DNA from: Agarophyton chilense
Lineage: Eukaryota > Rhodophyta > Florideophyceae > Gracilariales > Gracilariaceae
DNA: 64,000 nt
Direction of reading: 5' to 3'
Assembly (NCBI GenBank): GCA_030374765.1
Contig: JARGXX010000092.1
Span: 2,082,001-2,146,000 of the forward strand
Shown: piece after piece, positions 44,570 to 57,455 of the stretch
How the letters are laid out: the number at the start of each line of letters is the position of its first letter
Numbering within the stretch: the first letter of the stretch is position 1
Position numbers and translations under genes: made by a program
The notes under the pieces: generated by a model
Database searches by the model: none
Seen by the model: the letters and a program-made list of their open reading frames with translations, nothing else
What the model was told of the DNA's origin: nothing

Positions 44570-47500
44570 AAACAACGTCAACGAAAACCCCCTGCAAGAA
44601 TTGCAATACGCCTCAGAGGACTCTCACAGCCACTGTAAGCTAATTTTGGATTCCGGAGCACACCCAACACATGTCCCAAGCCCTTCCGCATTACTACATC
44701 CCACACGCCAAACATTTCAAACGAAAACAGCAACTAACGAGTCCGTGCCCTGTACTCACGCCGGCCAGACCGCGATCCTCACCAGCAAGGGTAAAAACCT
44801 CACACTACCCGCCGTGTGTACACCTCGAGTCCCCGACACCCTTCTGTCCGTCCACGACATCGCAGTGAGGTCAGGCGCAGTAACCTTCGACCCCGTTAGA
44901 GCCTCCATCATTCAACTAAAGAAAGACAGGCTCCCAAAAGTTATTGGCGTCGCCCCATGGAACCCTTAACACAACGCCTACATCCTCTCACGATCACGAA
45001 AAACAGCAGTAGCCCGCGCAAGCCGCACAATCCCAATCTCGAAACGCTCTGCTCCCCCCAAAAAGCAAACGCATCTGCACACGAATCCAACCGCCAACGA
45101 CCAACCCCACCCACGAACAAAACTTTCCACCAAGAACATCCCCAGCCACCACGGCCCATCCTCCTACCGATCAGCGAGGCGTGAACCACTAATCCACAAA
45201 CACTCCCCACCACCAGACCCGACCCACCGACCATCGCCATCCCAACTTATATACCACGACTGGCACCTTCGGTTAAACAACGCGCCGATGCGCTCCATAC
45301 AAGTCATGGCAAACAGGAAAATACTCCCTAACATGCCTTGAAACCTCCGCAACCACCCGCCGCCCCTAACCTGCACATCCTGCGCATACGGCAAACAAAC
45401 ACCACGCCCACATCACCTCACCTCACACCACTATGCCCTTGGCTACTACCTCAGCTCGGACACATGCGGCCCGATTAACCCTCCCTCTCGCCACGGAAAC
45501 CGACATTTCCTCAGCTTCATAGACAGCCACAGTAGATACCTCATCCTCTACTTCCTCAAATCACGCTTTGAAGTCCTTCCCTGCATCCGGGAACTCCTGA
45601 CCATACTCCACACCAGCGGCCCTCGTACTCCTGCAATATACCGCACCGGCAATGCCAAGGAATTCCTATCAAAGAAGGCATCTCAACTGTACCGCACATA
45701 CGGAATAGAACATCGCACAACTACCCCACATCAACCCCAAGAAAACTCCATCGCGGAACGGATCAACCAAACACTCATGCGCGCTGCCCGCGCGAACCTA
45801 CATCACTCCCAACTCCCCGACAACTACTGGGAGGACTCCGTACGAGACGCAGCCTTCAAGTATAATATCATGTACCACCGCTCCGTAGACAACTCCCCTG
45901 CAACCCTTTGGAACAACGGCCAGCCCAACCCCAGCCGCATCTTTTCCTTCGGCCAACTAGGCCATATACCCATACACAAAGCACAAAAACACAAACTCGA
46001 GCCCCGCGCCGACCCCGCTCGATATATGTATAGCATCTCCGACACAATGATAGTCGTACAGAACCTCCGCACAAATCAAACACAAAAACTGAGAGCCGTC
46101 GACTTCATACCATACTACCCAGAATCCGATCCCACCGTCTCAAACCCCACAGTACGCAGGGTCCTCGCAAAGAACCCCAACCCGCCAACCATAAGCCCTT
46201 TTACACGCTACCCAACTTCCAGAAAAGATGCGGGACGATTCCCCGACGCAGAGGCATGGTCTGCAGCACACAACACCGAACTTGGAAAACTGGACGACAA
46301 CGGCACGATCAAATGGATACACAACTCCGATCTACCCACTACAGCCAAACCCATACCACTCAAAATGACATACCGGTACAAAAGGTCTGAGCACAGCCAA
46401 GTCCTAGAACGCAAGGCCAGATGCACAGTGCGCGGCGACGGCATGCTCCCGGGCATTCACTACGACCCTTCCAACGTCGCCACCCACATGGCCGAGAAGA
46501 CATCTATTCGAGCTATCTTTGCGATAGCTGCACAAAACAAATGGCCTATCGAACACTTCGCCATATCTTCGGCATACCTCCATGAAAATTACGACACCTC
46601 CTTCGCGGTATACGTCCGACAGCCCCCGCTATTCGATAGTACCTTCGCTCATCCAGGTAAATATGGACGCCTCATCGGTAACCTCTATGGCACACCACCA
46701 GCTGCTTTCATCTACGCCAATGCCTTTCGAAACTACCTCAAGATCCACGGCTACGACACCACCTCAGCTGACCAAAACGTCATCTTCCACGAAAACCACC
46801 GGGGCAAACTCATATGCGCACTTAGTATGGACGACTTCCTAGTCACGGCGACCGACACACAGCTCATCACCGACCTTTACACCAAACTGTCCAAGAAGTA
46901 CAAAACTAAGCGCCTGGGCCACCCCACCAAATACCTGAACTGGATCGTCCATCGAACGGACAACGGAAACATACACATATCAAAACCACACGTTATACAG
47001 GACATCCTTCAGACCAACAACATGAGCGCATGCAACACGAACCCAACCCCACTGCCAAACCAAAAAATGCTCCTCACAACACAAAACCGGCCACTCTCCT
47101 CACAGGATACAACCGAATACCGCCACACCTTAGGATCACTGCGCTATCTCGCCGATTCAACGCGGCCAGACATTACCTTTGCAACCAACTGCCTCGCCTG
47201 TGCCATGCAAAAACCCACTAGGAGCGACCAGCAGAAATTAAAATGGCTCCTACGGTATCTAGCTGGGACCCGCAACCTCGGCATCCTATACACCAGCAAA
47301 AAACCCACAAAACACCCACTCTGCTCTTTCTCTGATGCAGACTACGCCAACGCAACCAACCGTCGCTCCTACAGCGGCTCTGTACACCTACTGTACGGAT
47401 CCCTCATCTGCTGGTCTTCCAAGAAACAATCTATCACCGCACTCAGCACGTGCGAAGCTGAGTATATCGCCGCTTCTTCTACGGTCCAAGTCACCAACTG

Positions 47501-47858
47501 GCTTCGTCGCCTACTCCAGGACATCGGCATCGACCAAATAAAACCATCTCCGCTTTTCATAGACAACTCCAGCACCCTCCAAATCATCGACAACACGGCG
47601 CCAACAAAACGACGCAAACTTATCGATATCCGCCATCATCACATCGCCAACAACAGACAGCGAGGAGTAGTCACCCCAACCCACGTCGAAAGCTTCCGAA
47701 ACTCGGCCGACCCATTCACAAAGCCGCTAAACCGCGTGTCACACCACAACCATCTGAAGCGACTGCACATGACCACGTCCGCCCCTCCATCAGCGAAGCA
47801 GCACCAGGGACTGACAGACCGTACAAGACCTCATGCTGCTGCGCCCAGCCAACACTGA
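44570..47858 (+). pseudogene. pol region of the copia element (fossil)
   Basis: Aspartic protease with LILDSGAHPTHVPS near 44645; integrase around 45380-46130 (SFIDSHSRYLILYF, THGIE-like RTYGIEHRTTTPHQPQENS); RT about 46270-47110 (LSMDDFLVTATD near 46825, LGSLRYLADSTRPDI near 47130); RNase H about 47320-47700 (SDADYANATNRRSYSG, KKQSITALSTCEAEYIA). The last frame is open for 693 codons and its stop lies in the first bases of the 3' LTR. It is broken upstream of that. Confidence 0.88.
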
Positions 47859-47953
47859 CAGACCGTACACGTTGCCTCCAGACCAAGGAATGGATAGCCC
47901 ACCAGACGCCGACGTCGACCCAAGTAAAGTGAGACATCTTGTGCACTCCGTCA
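47856..47953 (+). repeat. Copia 3' LTR
   Basis: 98 bp, one substitution from the 5' copy. A 14-base copy of its first bases, TGACAGACCGTACA, also occurs at 47812-47825. Confidence 0.93.
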
Positions 47954-47955
47954 CT

Positions 47956-47994
47956 CTACTCTACGTAGAGTAGGGGTCATTTAGCTGTGACCCC
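47956..47994. repeat. Paired palindromes at the copia insertion site
   Basis: CTACTCTACGTAGAGTAG (47956-47973) is a perfect 18-base palindrome. It abuts a second hairpin with stem GGGGTCA/TGACCCC (47973-47979 and 47988-47994) and an 8-base loop. Confidence 0.85.
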
Positions 47995-49272
47995 CCTTAG
48001 AGCACCTCTATCACACATGCTACATTACTATGAAATCATATTTAAATGTTGCACGCATGTCTATCACTGTGCAAAGCTCCATATTTTGGTTCCATAGACC
48101 TACATTTGTCTCCAAATGTGCGTCAATTTGGAACGAGATTTGGCAATATAACTACGAACGGCTACGAATCACATACGCCCAACTGGCCACGTACGATAAC
48201 GGTTCCCGCTTTTCCGGCCAATATCTTGAGCTATCCGGCATTTGCCATGGAATTTCTCCGCTAAAATCCCATCGCCCTATTATTGTGACGCAATATGACA
48301 CGCGAACACTGGGTGCAAATATCATTGCCCATCACCGTGCCACTTTACAGTGGCGGGGCCGACACAAGCACCCATTTGAGTGTACAAATAAACCAGCGAC
48401 GTTGACGGTGCCTCGCCGGGGACCGGGGGGCAACGGACGACCGATCTTCACGCTACAATTATCAAGACCATCCCATGTTCCATCAACTTTCCACTATTCA
48501 TATTGCAGCATCGCTCGGGATGAATTCCCTCTCTCCCACAGTCACGCTAAAAAGGACAAGATCCGATTTCTCAGCAGCAGAAGACTGCGTCACGGCCATC
48601 TTATAGATTGCGGTTTCTTAGAGTACTCTTGAGGAAAAAGACGTGTCTTGGAACATCGTTACAACCTTCGCCGAAGAGCAGAATATTACGCATATCATGA
48701 GTACAAAAGGTCTTCAAAACCAGCGGACCATTTTTAAACAGGTCAAACAAAACTGCAAAGCAGCAAAAAAGCTGTATCGATCTCAGAATAGATCGGGAAA
48801 AACAAAAGATATGATATTATAAAAAGCTATGCCGTTATTACTCGAATACAAATCCACTTTACGTAATTATATGAAAAAGAAAACACCGGAGATAAATTTT
48901 AACTAAATAATCGTTTTTCTTGAAAAGAAACTCAGGTTCTCCGCCGTTATTCGTGTACACGCCTTTTTAGCTTTCGAACTTTCGTCAAGTTTCTTTTCAT
49001 TTTTTTATTCGAACAGTTCAATTTTCATGAATCTACATGACGAATCTATCTCATTCGACTCGTTGATTGAAAACAAAAAGATTGTGGGTAACATACCACT
49101 CTCCAATTCGTCTTCCAGTCTGATTGCTGGCGTGAAGAGGCAAAATGTCGAGCAGCTTGGAATGGGTGTCTCAAATCTTCAACTCTGTATCAAAGTTTGA
49201 CAATGACAGCCGTTGTAGTGCTCAAGAGAAGGCCAAAAATTCGTGTCTGGCTTTGGAACAGAATATTCTGGG
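47995..49272. other. Unassigned sequence between the copia and B2 elements
   Basis: A plus-strand frame of 200 codons (48030-48632) has no recognisable domain and may be chance. A shorter stretch near 48640-48820 reads plausibly as protein (ITHIMSTKGLQNQRTIFKQV). A frame at 49145 runs straight into the LTR-B boundary. I could not identify host genes here. Confidence 0.3.
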
Positions 49273-50971
49273 TGTCGTACAATCACCTCTGGGGTATGCT
49301 ACTGTCTTGTCTCGGGAGCGTGGTGACGCTCAACCGTAGGGAGCGTTTTGACGCTCAACCTTAGAAGATAGACGTATTAAACCTCGATAGTAACAGGGCA
49401 CCGTGAAAACTCGCAGGGGCAAACGGCGGAGCAACTAGCCTATACCGTGTAGGTGAACGATGGTAGGCGTCGACGCGCGGGAAAGCCTGTGTGGTAGTTG
49501 AGAAACAATGAACCAAAAGGTATACTCGTGACCCAAGTGGTGCCTGTCTTTATTAGATTAGGATGGGGGAGGTGCAGTTCCCTATATGCAGTGGACTGCA
49601 CTATCCAGACCACCTGGGAGGTGCCAGCAAGGCACGGTCTCTGGCCTAGTGTCAGATATCTGGCCAGCACTGGCTAAAGTGCCAGGTGGCCACTCCACTA
49701 CTGTACTAAAATGAATATAATAACAATTACAATTACTAACAATTACTCAACCAGAAGGTACATGTCAACACTACACGTGGCTGACAACACCTAGATGGTA
49801 GCTCGCCCAGAGCTGCGTGGCCGATGATCCCTCGCATCCATTACCTACAGGGTCAGTGTAGTATATTGACAACCTCAAAGGTCAGCCCTTCCCCCACTAT
49901 ACGACAGACCCCGTTCCTACCCCTGAGGCACGCCCCGTCTCTCCTTCTATCAAACCATAGAGTTGTAGCGGGCAACAGCGGCGCGGGCATCGGAGTGGTG
50001 TCTGTGCGCGACGCGCGGTCCCTTGAGGTTCAGAACTCGGCGCCAGTATCGGTTGGGGAGGGCGCGCGACGACGTCGGCGCACGAATTGAGCGACAAAGA
50101 TTCAGATAGAGACTGTCATGAGGGTGATGCAGTGTAACTGGCGCGCTCGCGGACACCTTTTCGGTAGTGGCCCTGCTTGCTTGCGATTCTGCTTCCGCAT
50201 AGGCCACTGTCTAACCAATTTGGTATCTCACCCTTCCTTAGGCCTGAGTACCACGAAGGTCTAAGGTTACCCGTCTGCAGGCATCGGCTCCTTGCGACGG
50301 CGCCAATACCTGATACGGAAGTGTGGGGGTATTGCGGCTGGGGGTTCGAGGGTGTCCCCTTCTGGGCCCCAGCCGTACCACCTGACGGTATACTTCAGAC
50401 CAATGTAGGTTAGCGTGTGGCCCACAAGACTGTCAACGGGAAATTCCTCTGAGGTTTGGTCCCGATCTTTCAGGGGAACGCTACCTCGAGGGTTCATATG
50501 TTCCGAGTTGGGAGTTTCGTGTGTGGGAGCTGGGTCGGGAGCTCCCGCTGTTACCGTGTGAGGTTCCATTTCCGTCCCTTTTAGAGGGTTTTAATCGGGA
50601 TCATCCCGTTGTAGTTCATCATTCACCTCACTTGGGGTGGGGTCCTCCGAGGGTCGAGTGCGCAGAGCTACAGCTCTGGGGTCTCGGGCTGAGGTGTCTG
50701 CCTCAATTCGATGTAGAACCGTTTCAGGTGCTACAGAAATACGGTCAATTGATATTGTATTCGGTATTCCATCTTGGTCAACCGTAACGGTGTGGTGTGA
50801 TGCGTTCAATCCCTTATAAGGTCCCGCTGATTTGGGTAGAAGCTTCGAATTGATATCTCTATCAATAGCTTCATCGTTTGCTTCATCACCCGCTCGTGGT
50901 CTTTTACCAGAAGGTGGGTTGTCTATGTAGACATATTGTCCCGAAGATACAGAGACCACTTTAGTTAACCT
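49273..50971 (-). mobile_element. Truncated inverted family B fragment (B2)
   Basis: Contains one LTR-B on the minus strand (49273-49906), then internal 3' sequence including the chromodomain-like end (YTVRWYGWGPEGDTLEP near 50350-50400) and part of the integrase tail (VSVSSGQYVYIDNPPSGK near 50900-50955). The antisense ORF seen in B1 is absent. The 5' two-thirds of the element are missing. It joins family A gag sequence directly at about 50972. No target duplication was found. Fossil, broken. Confidence 0.8.
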
Positions 50972-52990
50972 ACGCCGACGATGTCGCCTGAACTACAGGT
51001 TGGTAATGTTAGCGATAGCGACCTCAGGAGCACGAGAAGCTAGTGGCAAGGAGTACTGACTCCCCTGGACGAGCCTGAAAGGATTCGCCGAGAACCCACG
51101 GTAGCAGCGCGTTTAGGATAACCCCTCACCAGGGCCACCTCTAGGCCTGGAACACTACAAGTAGAACCCCATAGGGCCGAAGGAATTAGAGAGAACATTC
51201 CCGCGGGGCTTGCCGACCTTCTCTGGCCTCATCTCCCCCAGGTCTGCTTAGCCCATGTGGATTTCATTATGAACAGGCGACTCGCTACGGCGATCGCTGA
51301 CCATACGGATTACCTCGCTATGCAAATCGTCCCCAATGTCATGGAGTCTGAGCTATTCGTAGACTCTCCTCATTCAGACCGTCCAAGAACCAGTCACCAG
51401 CCAGTCAGGCAACGCGGTTCTTGGCACCACCTCACAAGTCAATCGTCCGGTTTCTACATGGCAACCCCCTACCGCACCCCTAGGAGTGGCGGTATTACCC
51501 GCCCCTTGCCGGGAACACCATCAGGAAAATCCAATGGGAGGACAATCTAGGGGCAGAAGAAAGGCTCCGCGTCTAGAAGAGAGACAGATTGCCCGTCCCA
51601 AAAGAAAATATGAGGCACAGCGACCTCAGCGCTTCATCGGATCTGATAGAGAGATCGATCCTTGAGGCCTCTATTCTGCTGGAAAGAAAAAAAGTAACCG
51701 CAAGAAAAAGAAGAACGGAAGGACCAAAAGAAGAGACCATTCGGACACGAGTGATTCCGAATCGGCCTTGACCAAAACGACCGACTCGGAAGTGGATTAG
51801 GCTGCCGTTCAAGGCCTCAGACAACTGGCAACCACAAACGAACTTTTCCTAAAGGTTCTAGACTACTGGAATTACCGGCTGGCCGATAGATCTGCGAAAT
51901 ATTCTGGTTCGGTGGCTCGAAGAGTCGCTAAATGGGCCAAGCGGATGCAACTTACCATTGCGGACAATTTCTCGGGTTCCGATCCCATTGCTGTCCTAAG
52001 GTTTCTGAGTTTGTTCCGTACGGCCTGCGATCAGAACGGTGTCCACGAGGGCGCCGCTCTGTGCCTTTTCCAATTCTTCCTTACAGAACAGGCGCGTGAC
52101 TGAGTGGTTTCGAAGATATCCGGCACGACTGACCTCGTGGACGCTCAGGACCGTGAGCTTTTCAGGTCATACCCTCAGGTTGTTCATCGCCTCTTGGAAA
52201 CCTACACCACGGATGACGTTATAATGGATGCCCACGAGGAAGTAATATCCTTTAGGCAGAGCTCCAGCATGACCGAATCGGCTTTCGCAGACGACCTATG
52301 GAAGAACGCTTAGCGATGTGGAAACGTGTTCTCCGAAGGACGGCTTAAATGTCACTTCATCACGGGACTACTCCCTGCCATTTGGACACATGTCCGCAAT
52401 TACCACAAGGAAAACCCGCAATACCCCTTCCGAAGGCTCGTCACCTACGCCGAAGGTTATGACAAAACCTACAGGACTTCCAAACGCAACGCTGATATCT
52501 CCAGAGGACACCCAACTCCATTGCGTAACTCTAACCAAGACCATTTGGTTAGCTCCACGGAATCCGACATGGATTCATCACTCCATTATACCGACTCGGG
52601 AAACGTCCTCGCGGTTAATTTCAGTGTTGTTTCGTCCAGGTCCCCATCATACACCTCCCAGGGAACTACAGCGACCACTGGACCACCCACACCCAAGTAT
52701 TCTCCCTTTCCGCCCCGCAAGGGCGTTTTTGTTCGCTCCCCAAGGGCCTGCTTCCTCTGCTTGTCAGTGACTCAACCTTGTGACCACAGCAACGAACCCC
52801 TGGAAGCTCACGCTATGCCACGCCTCCGGTCACTCCGATCAAAGCCCCACAGGTCCACACCATTTTAGATCCTACGGGCGACCCCGTGGAACAACCTTAT
52901 CCCCAGAAAGAAACGTAAAAACCATTGGAAAACTCCTAGAGGGACGACTCGAGGCAAATCCTCCCTCTTTAAGCCCCTGCCTCAACCAAT
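50972..52990 (+). pseudogene. gag region of element A2 (fossil)
   Basis: Collinear with the gag region of A1, including the capsid-like FSGSDPIAVLRFLSLFRTAC near 51970. Broken. Confidence 0.75.
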
Positions 52991-52995
52991 TGGGC

Positions 52996-55900
52996 GGTCA
53001 TGAGCCAAAGTGCTCCTCACCTCCCAATACAAACCACCCACAATGGACCACTCAGGGTGGACCACAATTGGAACACAGTCACGACCCCGTCTATATCCTC
53101 AGGAAAGAGAACTATAAAGTTCGAGTAACCGCAGAACTTCGTTCCAATAACTCTCGAGTGACCACAGCTGTGTTGGACACAGGCACTGGTCCCAACCTGG
53201 TCCATCCCAAGCTGCTGCCACTGGGTTGGCAAGATTTCGTTCAGGCAAGGAAGACCCCAAGGACTACCGATGCGTCTCGTAGACCAATGGACATTAAAGG
53301 GATAGTACCACTTTACCTCCAGGCAGGACAATTCAAAGTCCGCACGTGGTTTCTTGTATGGCCTAACTTGGGCGCCGAGGCAATCCTAGGGACCTCCTTT
53401 ATCGACCGATACATTAAGGCCATTTATCCAGGCATTGGGAAAGTCGAGTTTTACCGTGCACCTTCCATCTCCATAACTGGTTCAACCCCAGGGACAGAAG
53501 GTAACCTCAAACGGGCGGTTGTCTGCGAAAACACGAAGTCCAATAAGGTTCGCCTGCCAAGGGCCATAACGATACCGTCGATGACCCAAATCGCTGTATC
53601 GGTCCATTCCCAGTCCTCATGTCTCGTAACGATTCAGAACCACCCGAAAACGGTTCTGAAGCACCTTACCTTGATGGCCAATGGAGTAATGAACATCCAC
53701 CCCAACAGGTCCTTTTTGGTCACCATCAGCAACTTCCGAGATAAACCCGTGCGGTTACCTAAAGGTACAGTGATTTGTATCACCCTACCCGCGCCCATGG
53801 CCATTATGGAGGCCCAAATGGATAATTTTGTGACGCCAACTCCCGACGAGGACGTCGACTCTTGGGAGGAGACGGTCGCCATCGGCGAAGAATTCGAATC
53901 CTATAGGCCCCAGGTACTTGATCTCCTCAGGGAATACCAGGACATGTGGTCAGGTAGATTGGGCGTAATCAGAGCCACTAAAAACCGCATTGACCTTCAG
54001 GATGATGCTGGACCACAGTTCCAGCACCCATACCGTACCGGCCTTAAAGGTAAATATATTGTCGCCGACCAGATGTAAAAGATGCGCAAAGCTCAAGTCA
54101 TAGAGCCAGCGCCTCCAAGCCAATCCGAACGGGCGAGTCCCCTTGTTCTCGTGGCGAGGAAAGATGGCTCCGTCCAGTTCTGTGTCGCCTACAGGAAGCT
54201 GAACGTAGTAACCAGGAGGGACTCATGACCGATACCCTGCATGGACGACTGTCTGGATTCTTTAGGCGAAGCTGTCGTATTCACCACACTGGACGCTAAC
54301 TCGGGATATTGGCAAATCCCTTTGGCCGAAGACGCGAGAGCGTTGATAATATTTACCACTCATGAAGGTCGGTTCATATTTACTCGCATGCCCTTTGGTT
54401 TGAAGAATGCACCAGCCACGTTTCAACGGGTAATGGACATTATACTGTCCAGAGTCAAATGGAAGTTTGCCCTGGTCTATTTGGTTGACGTTATAATCTT
54501 CTCACGGACCGTAAAGGAACACTTTCGCCACGTGAAAAAGGTGCTAACAATCTCACAGGACGCGGGAGTAACACTGAAACTCCGCAAATGCGCTTTCTTC
54601 CAGGCCTCAGTGGACTATCTCGATCACGTCGTCCTCCCAGGAAAGCTAAAGGTGGCCACACGGACAACGAATGCGATTCGCCAGGCTAAGCCTCCTAGGA
54701 CCCACACAGAACTACGATCCTTCGTAAACGTGTGAAACGTTTACCGACGGTTCGTCCAAGGGTTTGCCAAGATCTCGACCCCTCTCAACGCAATGCTGAA
54801 GAAGGGAATACCTTCGGAGTTCGAAGCCCTTACGGATGACCAGTACGAAGCATTTCAGACCCTAAAGGACAAATTGCTTCACCCACCCATATTGGTCATA
54901 CCAAAGCCCAATAGGCCTTTCGTCCTGGACACAGATGCCTCTGATGTCCAAGTGGGTTGTGCACTGCTACAGGAACAGGAGTCCCCGAAGGACCATCGAC
55001 CTATTGGCTACTAGAGCAGAACGCTCACCAGCGCGGCGCGAAACTACAGTACTACCGAAAAGTAATGTCTAGCTCGCATATGGTCCGTAATGACACTCCG
55101 TCCATACCTCGATGAAACTAGTTTTATTATTAGTAGAGACCACGACTCACTCCGCTGGTTACGCAATGACCGATGCATCAAGTCGCCTCGCTCGTTGGCG
55201 CCTTACGCTCTCAGAGTATGAATACGATATAACCTATAGGCCAGGCATCAAACACCAGGCAGCAGATGCCCTCTGGCCAATCATTACCGACGGAACTGAT
55301 GACACTCCATTGGACGACCTAATTCCTACCGCCTTTACAGATGACGGGCCTCAGGGTTATACGGAAACGGATGACCTTATGAGTAGGGTACAATCGGATG
55401 ATCCTGAAGTAAAGGAGGACGAATTTTACCTATTGGACTGGGAGACAGTAACGCCCAATTCGACACCACCTCAGGGTAACACGATAGCCCCAGAGGAAAA
55501 AAAGCTCCTCCCTATAACTATTGAGGAACTCCTACAGGCGCAGGTCGAAGACGAGTACTACAAGGAAATAGCACATTCGGTAGGAACCCCTGGATGCCTA
55601 TTCGACTATGACCGAGTTAGACTACTGTGTCGCAGCTCACCGCTGAATGGCGCACTTCAACGGGTAATACCAAGTTCACTAAGGGCGCGATTCCTATACC
55701 TCGCCCATTTCCCTCTCTTGGCTGGTCACCCTGGAGGCCGACGAATGTACCAGACCCTAAGAAAGTTCTTCTACTGGCCACTAATGGCGCAAGATCTATG
55801 GCAAACCGCCCGGAAATGTACTTCGTGCGCGCAAATCCGAGGGTCCAGGCCAGCCATCAGGCCAAATTAAAGCTCTTCCCAGCCGCAGGTTCCATGGAAT

Positions 55901-57280
55901 TTGTCGCAATGGATATACTTTGGCCTTTGTCTAAGTCGTCCCATGGGAAACGGTTTGTCTTGGTTATAACTGACGAGTTTACCAAACTTACCAGAGCCCT
56001 ACATCTAAAAAAGGCAACAGCCACGGATGTCGCCACAGCATTCTTGTCCCACTGGGTATGTTTTTAAGGCACTCCACCCTACCTCCTTACGGATAATGGC
56101 AGCCAGTTTGTATCCAAATTATTTTCGCACGTTTGTAATACTTTAGGTGTCAAACATGTAACCACATCGGCACATAACCCGCAAACCAATGGCCAAGCCA
56201 AACGCTTCAACCGCAACATTGTGAACCGATTGGCACACTACGTATCGGAGCACCAATCGGACCGGGACGACTACGTTGAGCCCCTGGTTTATGCGTACAG
56301 CACGCAAGTGAACACTTCCACATAGACCACACCGTTCGATTTAACTCTAACGAGATCTCCACCGCCGATAGCGGTTGTCCTTCAGGAGTCTATTATTCCC
56401 CAGAACATAACCGAAGAAATGACTCCATCCGAGGCGAAGCGCTACTTTCGTCGACGCACGGACCGCATTATCCAATGGGCAAGACCTGTACTGACCAAAG
56501 CCTAACGTCGCTACAAGGGCAATTTCGACAAAGCCGTCTGGAACACACGGACCTTTGGGAAAAAAGAACTTTTTTACCTGGACCGGCCACCGGAGGACAC
56601 TGATGAACTCTAGGACACTACGCGGAAGCCCTTACCCCGTTCTACGGAACCATACAAAGATCTTAAGGCCAATCAACCCACCGTTAAGTTACTAATTGAC
56701 GGCCTACAGGACAGCGTATCAATTGATCGGGTGACCCGAGCTCCCATCTCCCCCGAATCACCAAAGTCCCAGTCGCCTGGTCCAACGGAATCACTACGAC
56801 CTCAGGTCGACGCTCAAGTCCCCACACCCCCTGAGGCAGTATCCGCGGACCCGACTAGCCCCACGGACCCGATGGTCAATTCCAATGACGATGACCCATC
56901 TCTTCCAACCGAATTCGATGGATTCGCCCCTTTGGACCACACTCTCCTTCCGGAGAATGAACCCCAACCGTAATACGTGATAGAACGCATCATCTTCGCC
57001 GGTCGGTGAGAAGATGGAAGTATGCGCTATCGCGTCCGTTGCTTCGGCTACGCCCCTGAGGAAGACATTCGGCAACAGCCTCAGACCATTCCGGAAAGGT
57101 GTATATCCCGCTATTGGCACATAATCGGCAGCAAGGAGCGCATCCTTCAAGAGGGGGCAACCTCTGGCCCGAATAATGCCGAAACGCCTCCCAAAACGCG
57201 TCTCGATACGCCTCCCGACACGACGGGTCGCCGTCACTCCCGTATCAAGGAACAACGCCAGTCCTCACGCGAAAATTGAG
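52996..57280 (+). pseudogene. pol region of element A2 (fossil)
   Basis: Collinear with A1 pol: protease (VLDTGTGPNLVHP near 53175), RT (FTRMPFGLKNAPATFQRVMD near 54380), RNase H, integrase (FLYLAHFPLLAGHPGGRRMY near 55690) and chromodomain (near 56980-57110). Broken in many places. Confidence 0.85.
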
Positions 57281-57373
57281 GAAGACCTGAGAAGCTCTCA
57301 CGGTTCGGACGCCGTCTCGGGACATGGAAGTTGGAGGAACAGAGGAAAAACTTTGGGAAAGCACAAGCATTAC

Positions 57374-57379
57374 TTTATT
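57374..57379 (-). promoter_or_regulatory. AATAAA signal behind the antisense ORF of A2
   Basis: Minus-strand AATAAA, 77 bases beyond the antisense stop at 57456. Equivalent to 8979-8984 in A1. Confidence 0.45.
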
Positions 57380-57455
57380 TGACTAACTAGCAGACACTTA
57401 AAAGCCCTCTCCATGACCTCAAGGTTCGCAGAAGCGCCCCGAACACCAACAGGAC

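Larger units (their letters stand above)
43455..47953 (+). mobile_element. Young Ty1/copia element with 98-bp LTRs
   Basis: A 4.5-kb copia-type element flanked by a perfect 5-bp duplication CTCTA (43450-43454 and 47954-47958). Its LTRs are only 98 bp and differ at one base, so insertion was recent. The order is gag, protease, integrase, RT, RNase H, the Ty1/copia order. It looks full length but has a few breaks. The plus strand is strikingly rich in C and A and poor in G. Confidence 0.93.

Noticed and set aside
48030-48632. 200-codon frame after the copia element
   Set aside because: Composition and motifs give no sign of a protein family. I kept it only as unassigned sequence.
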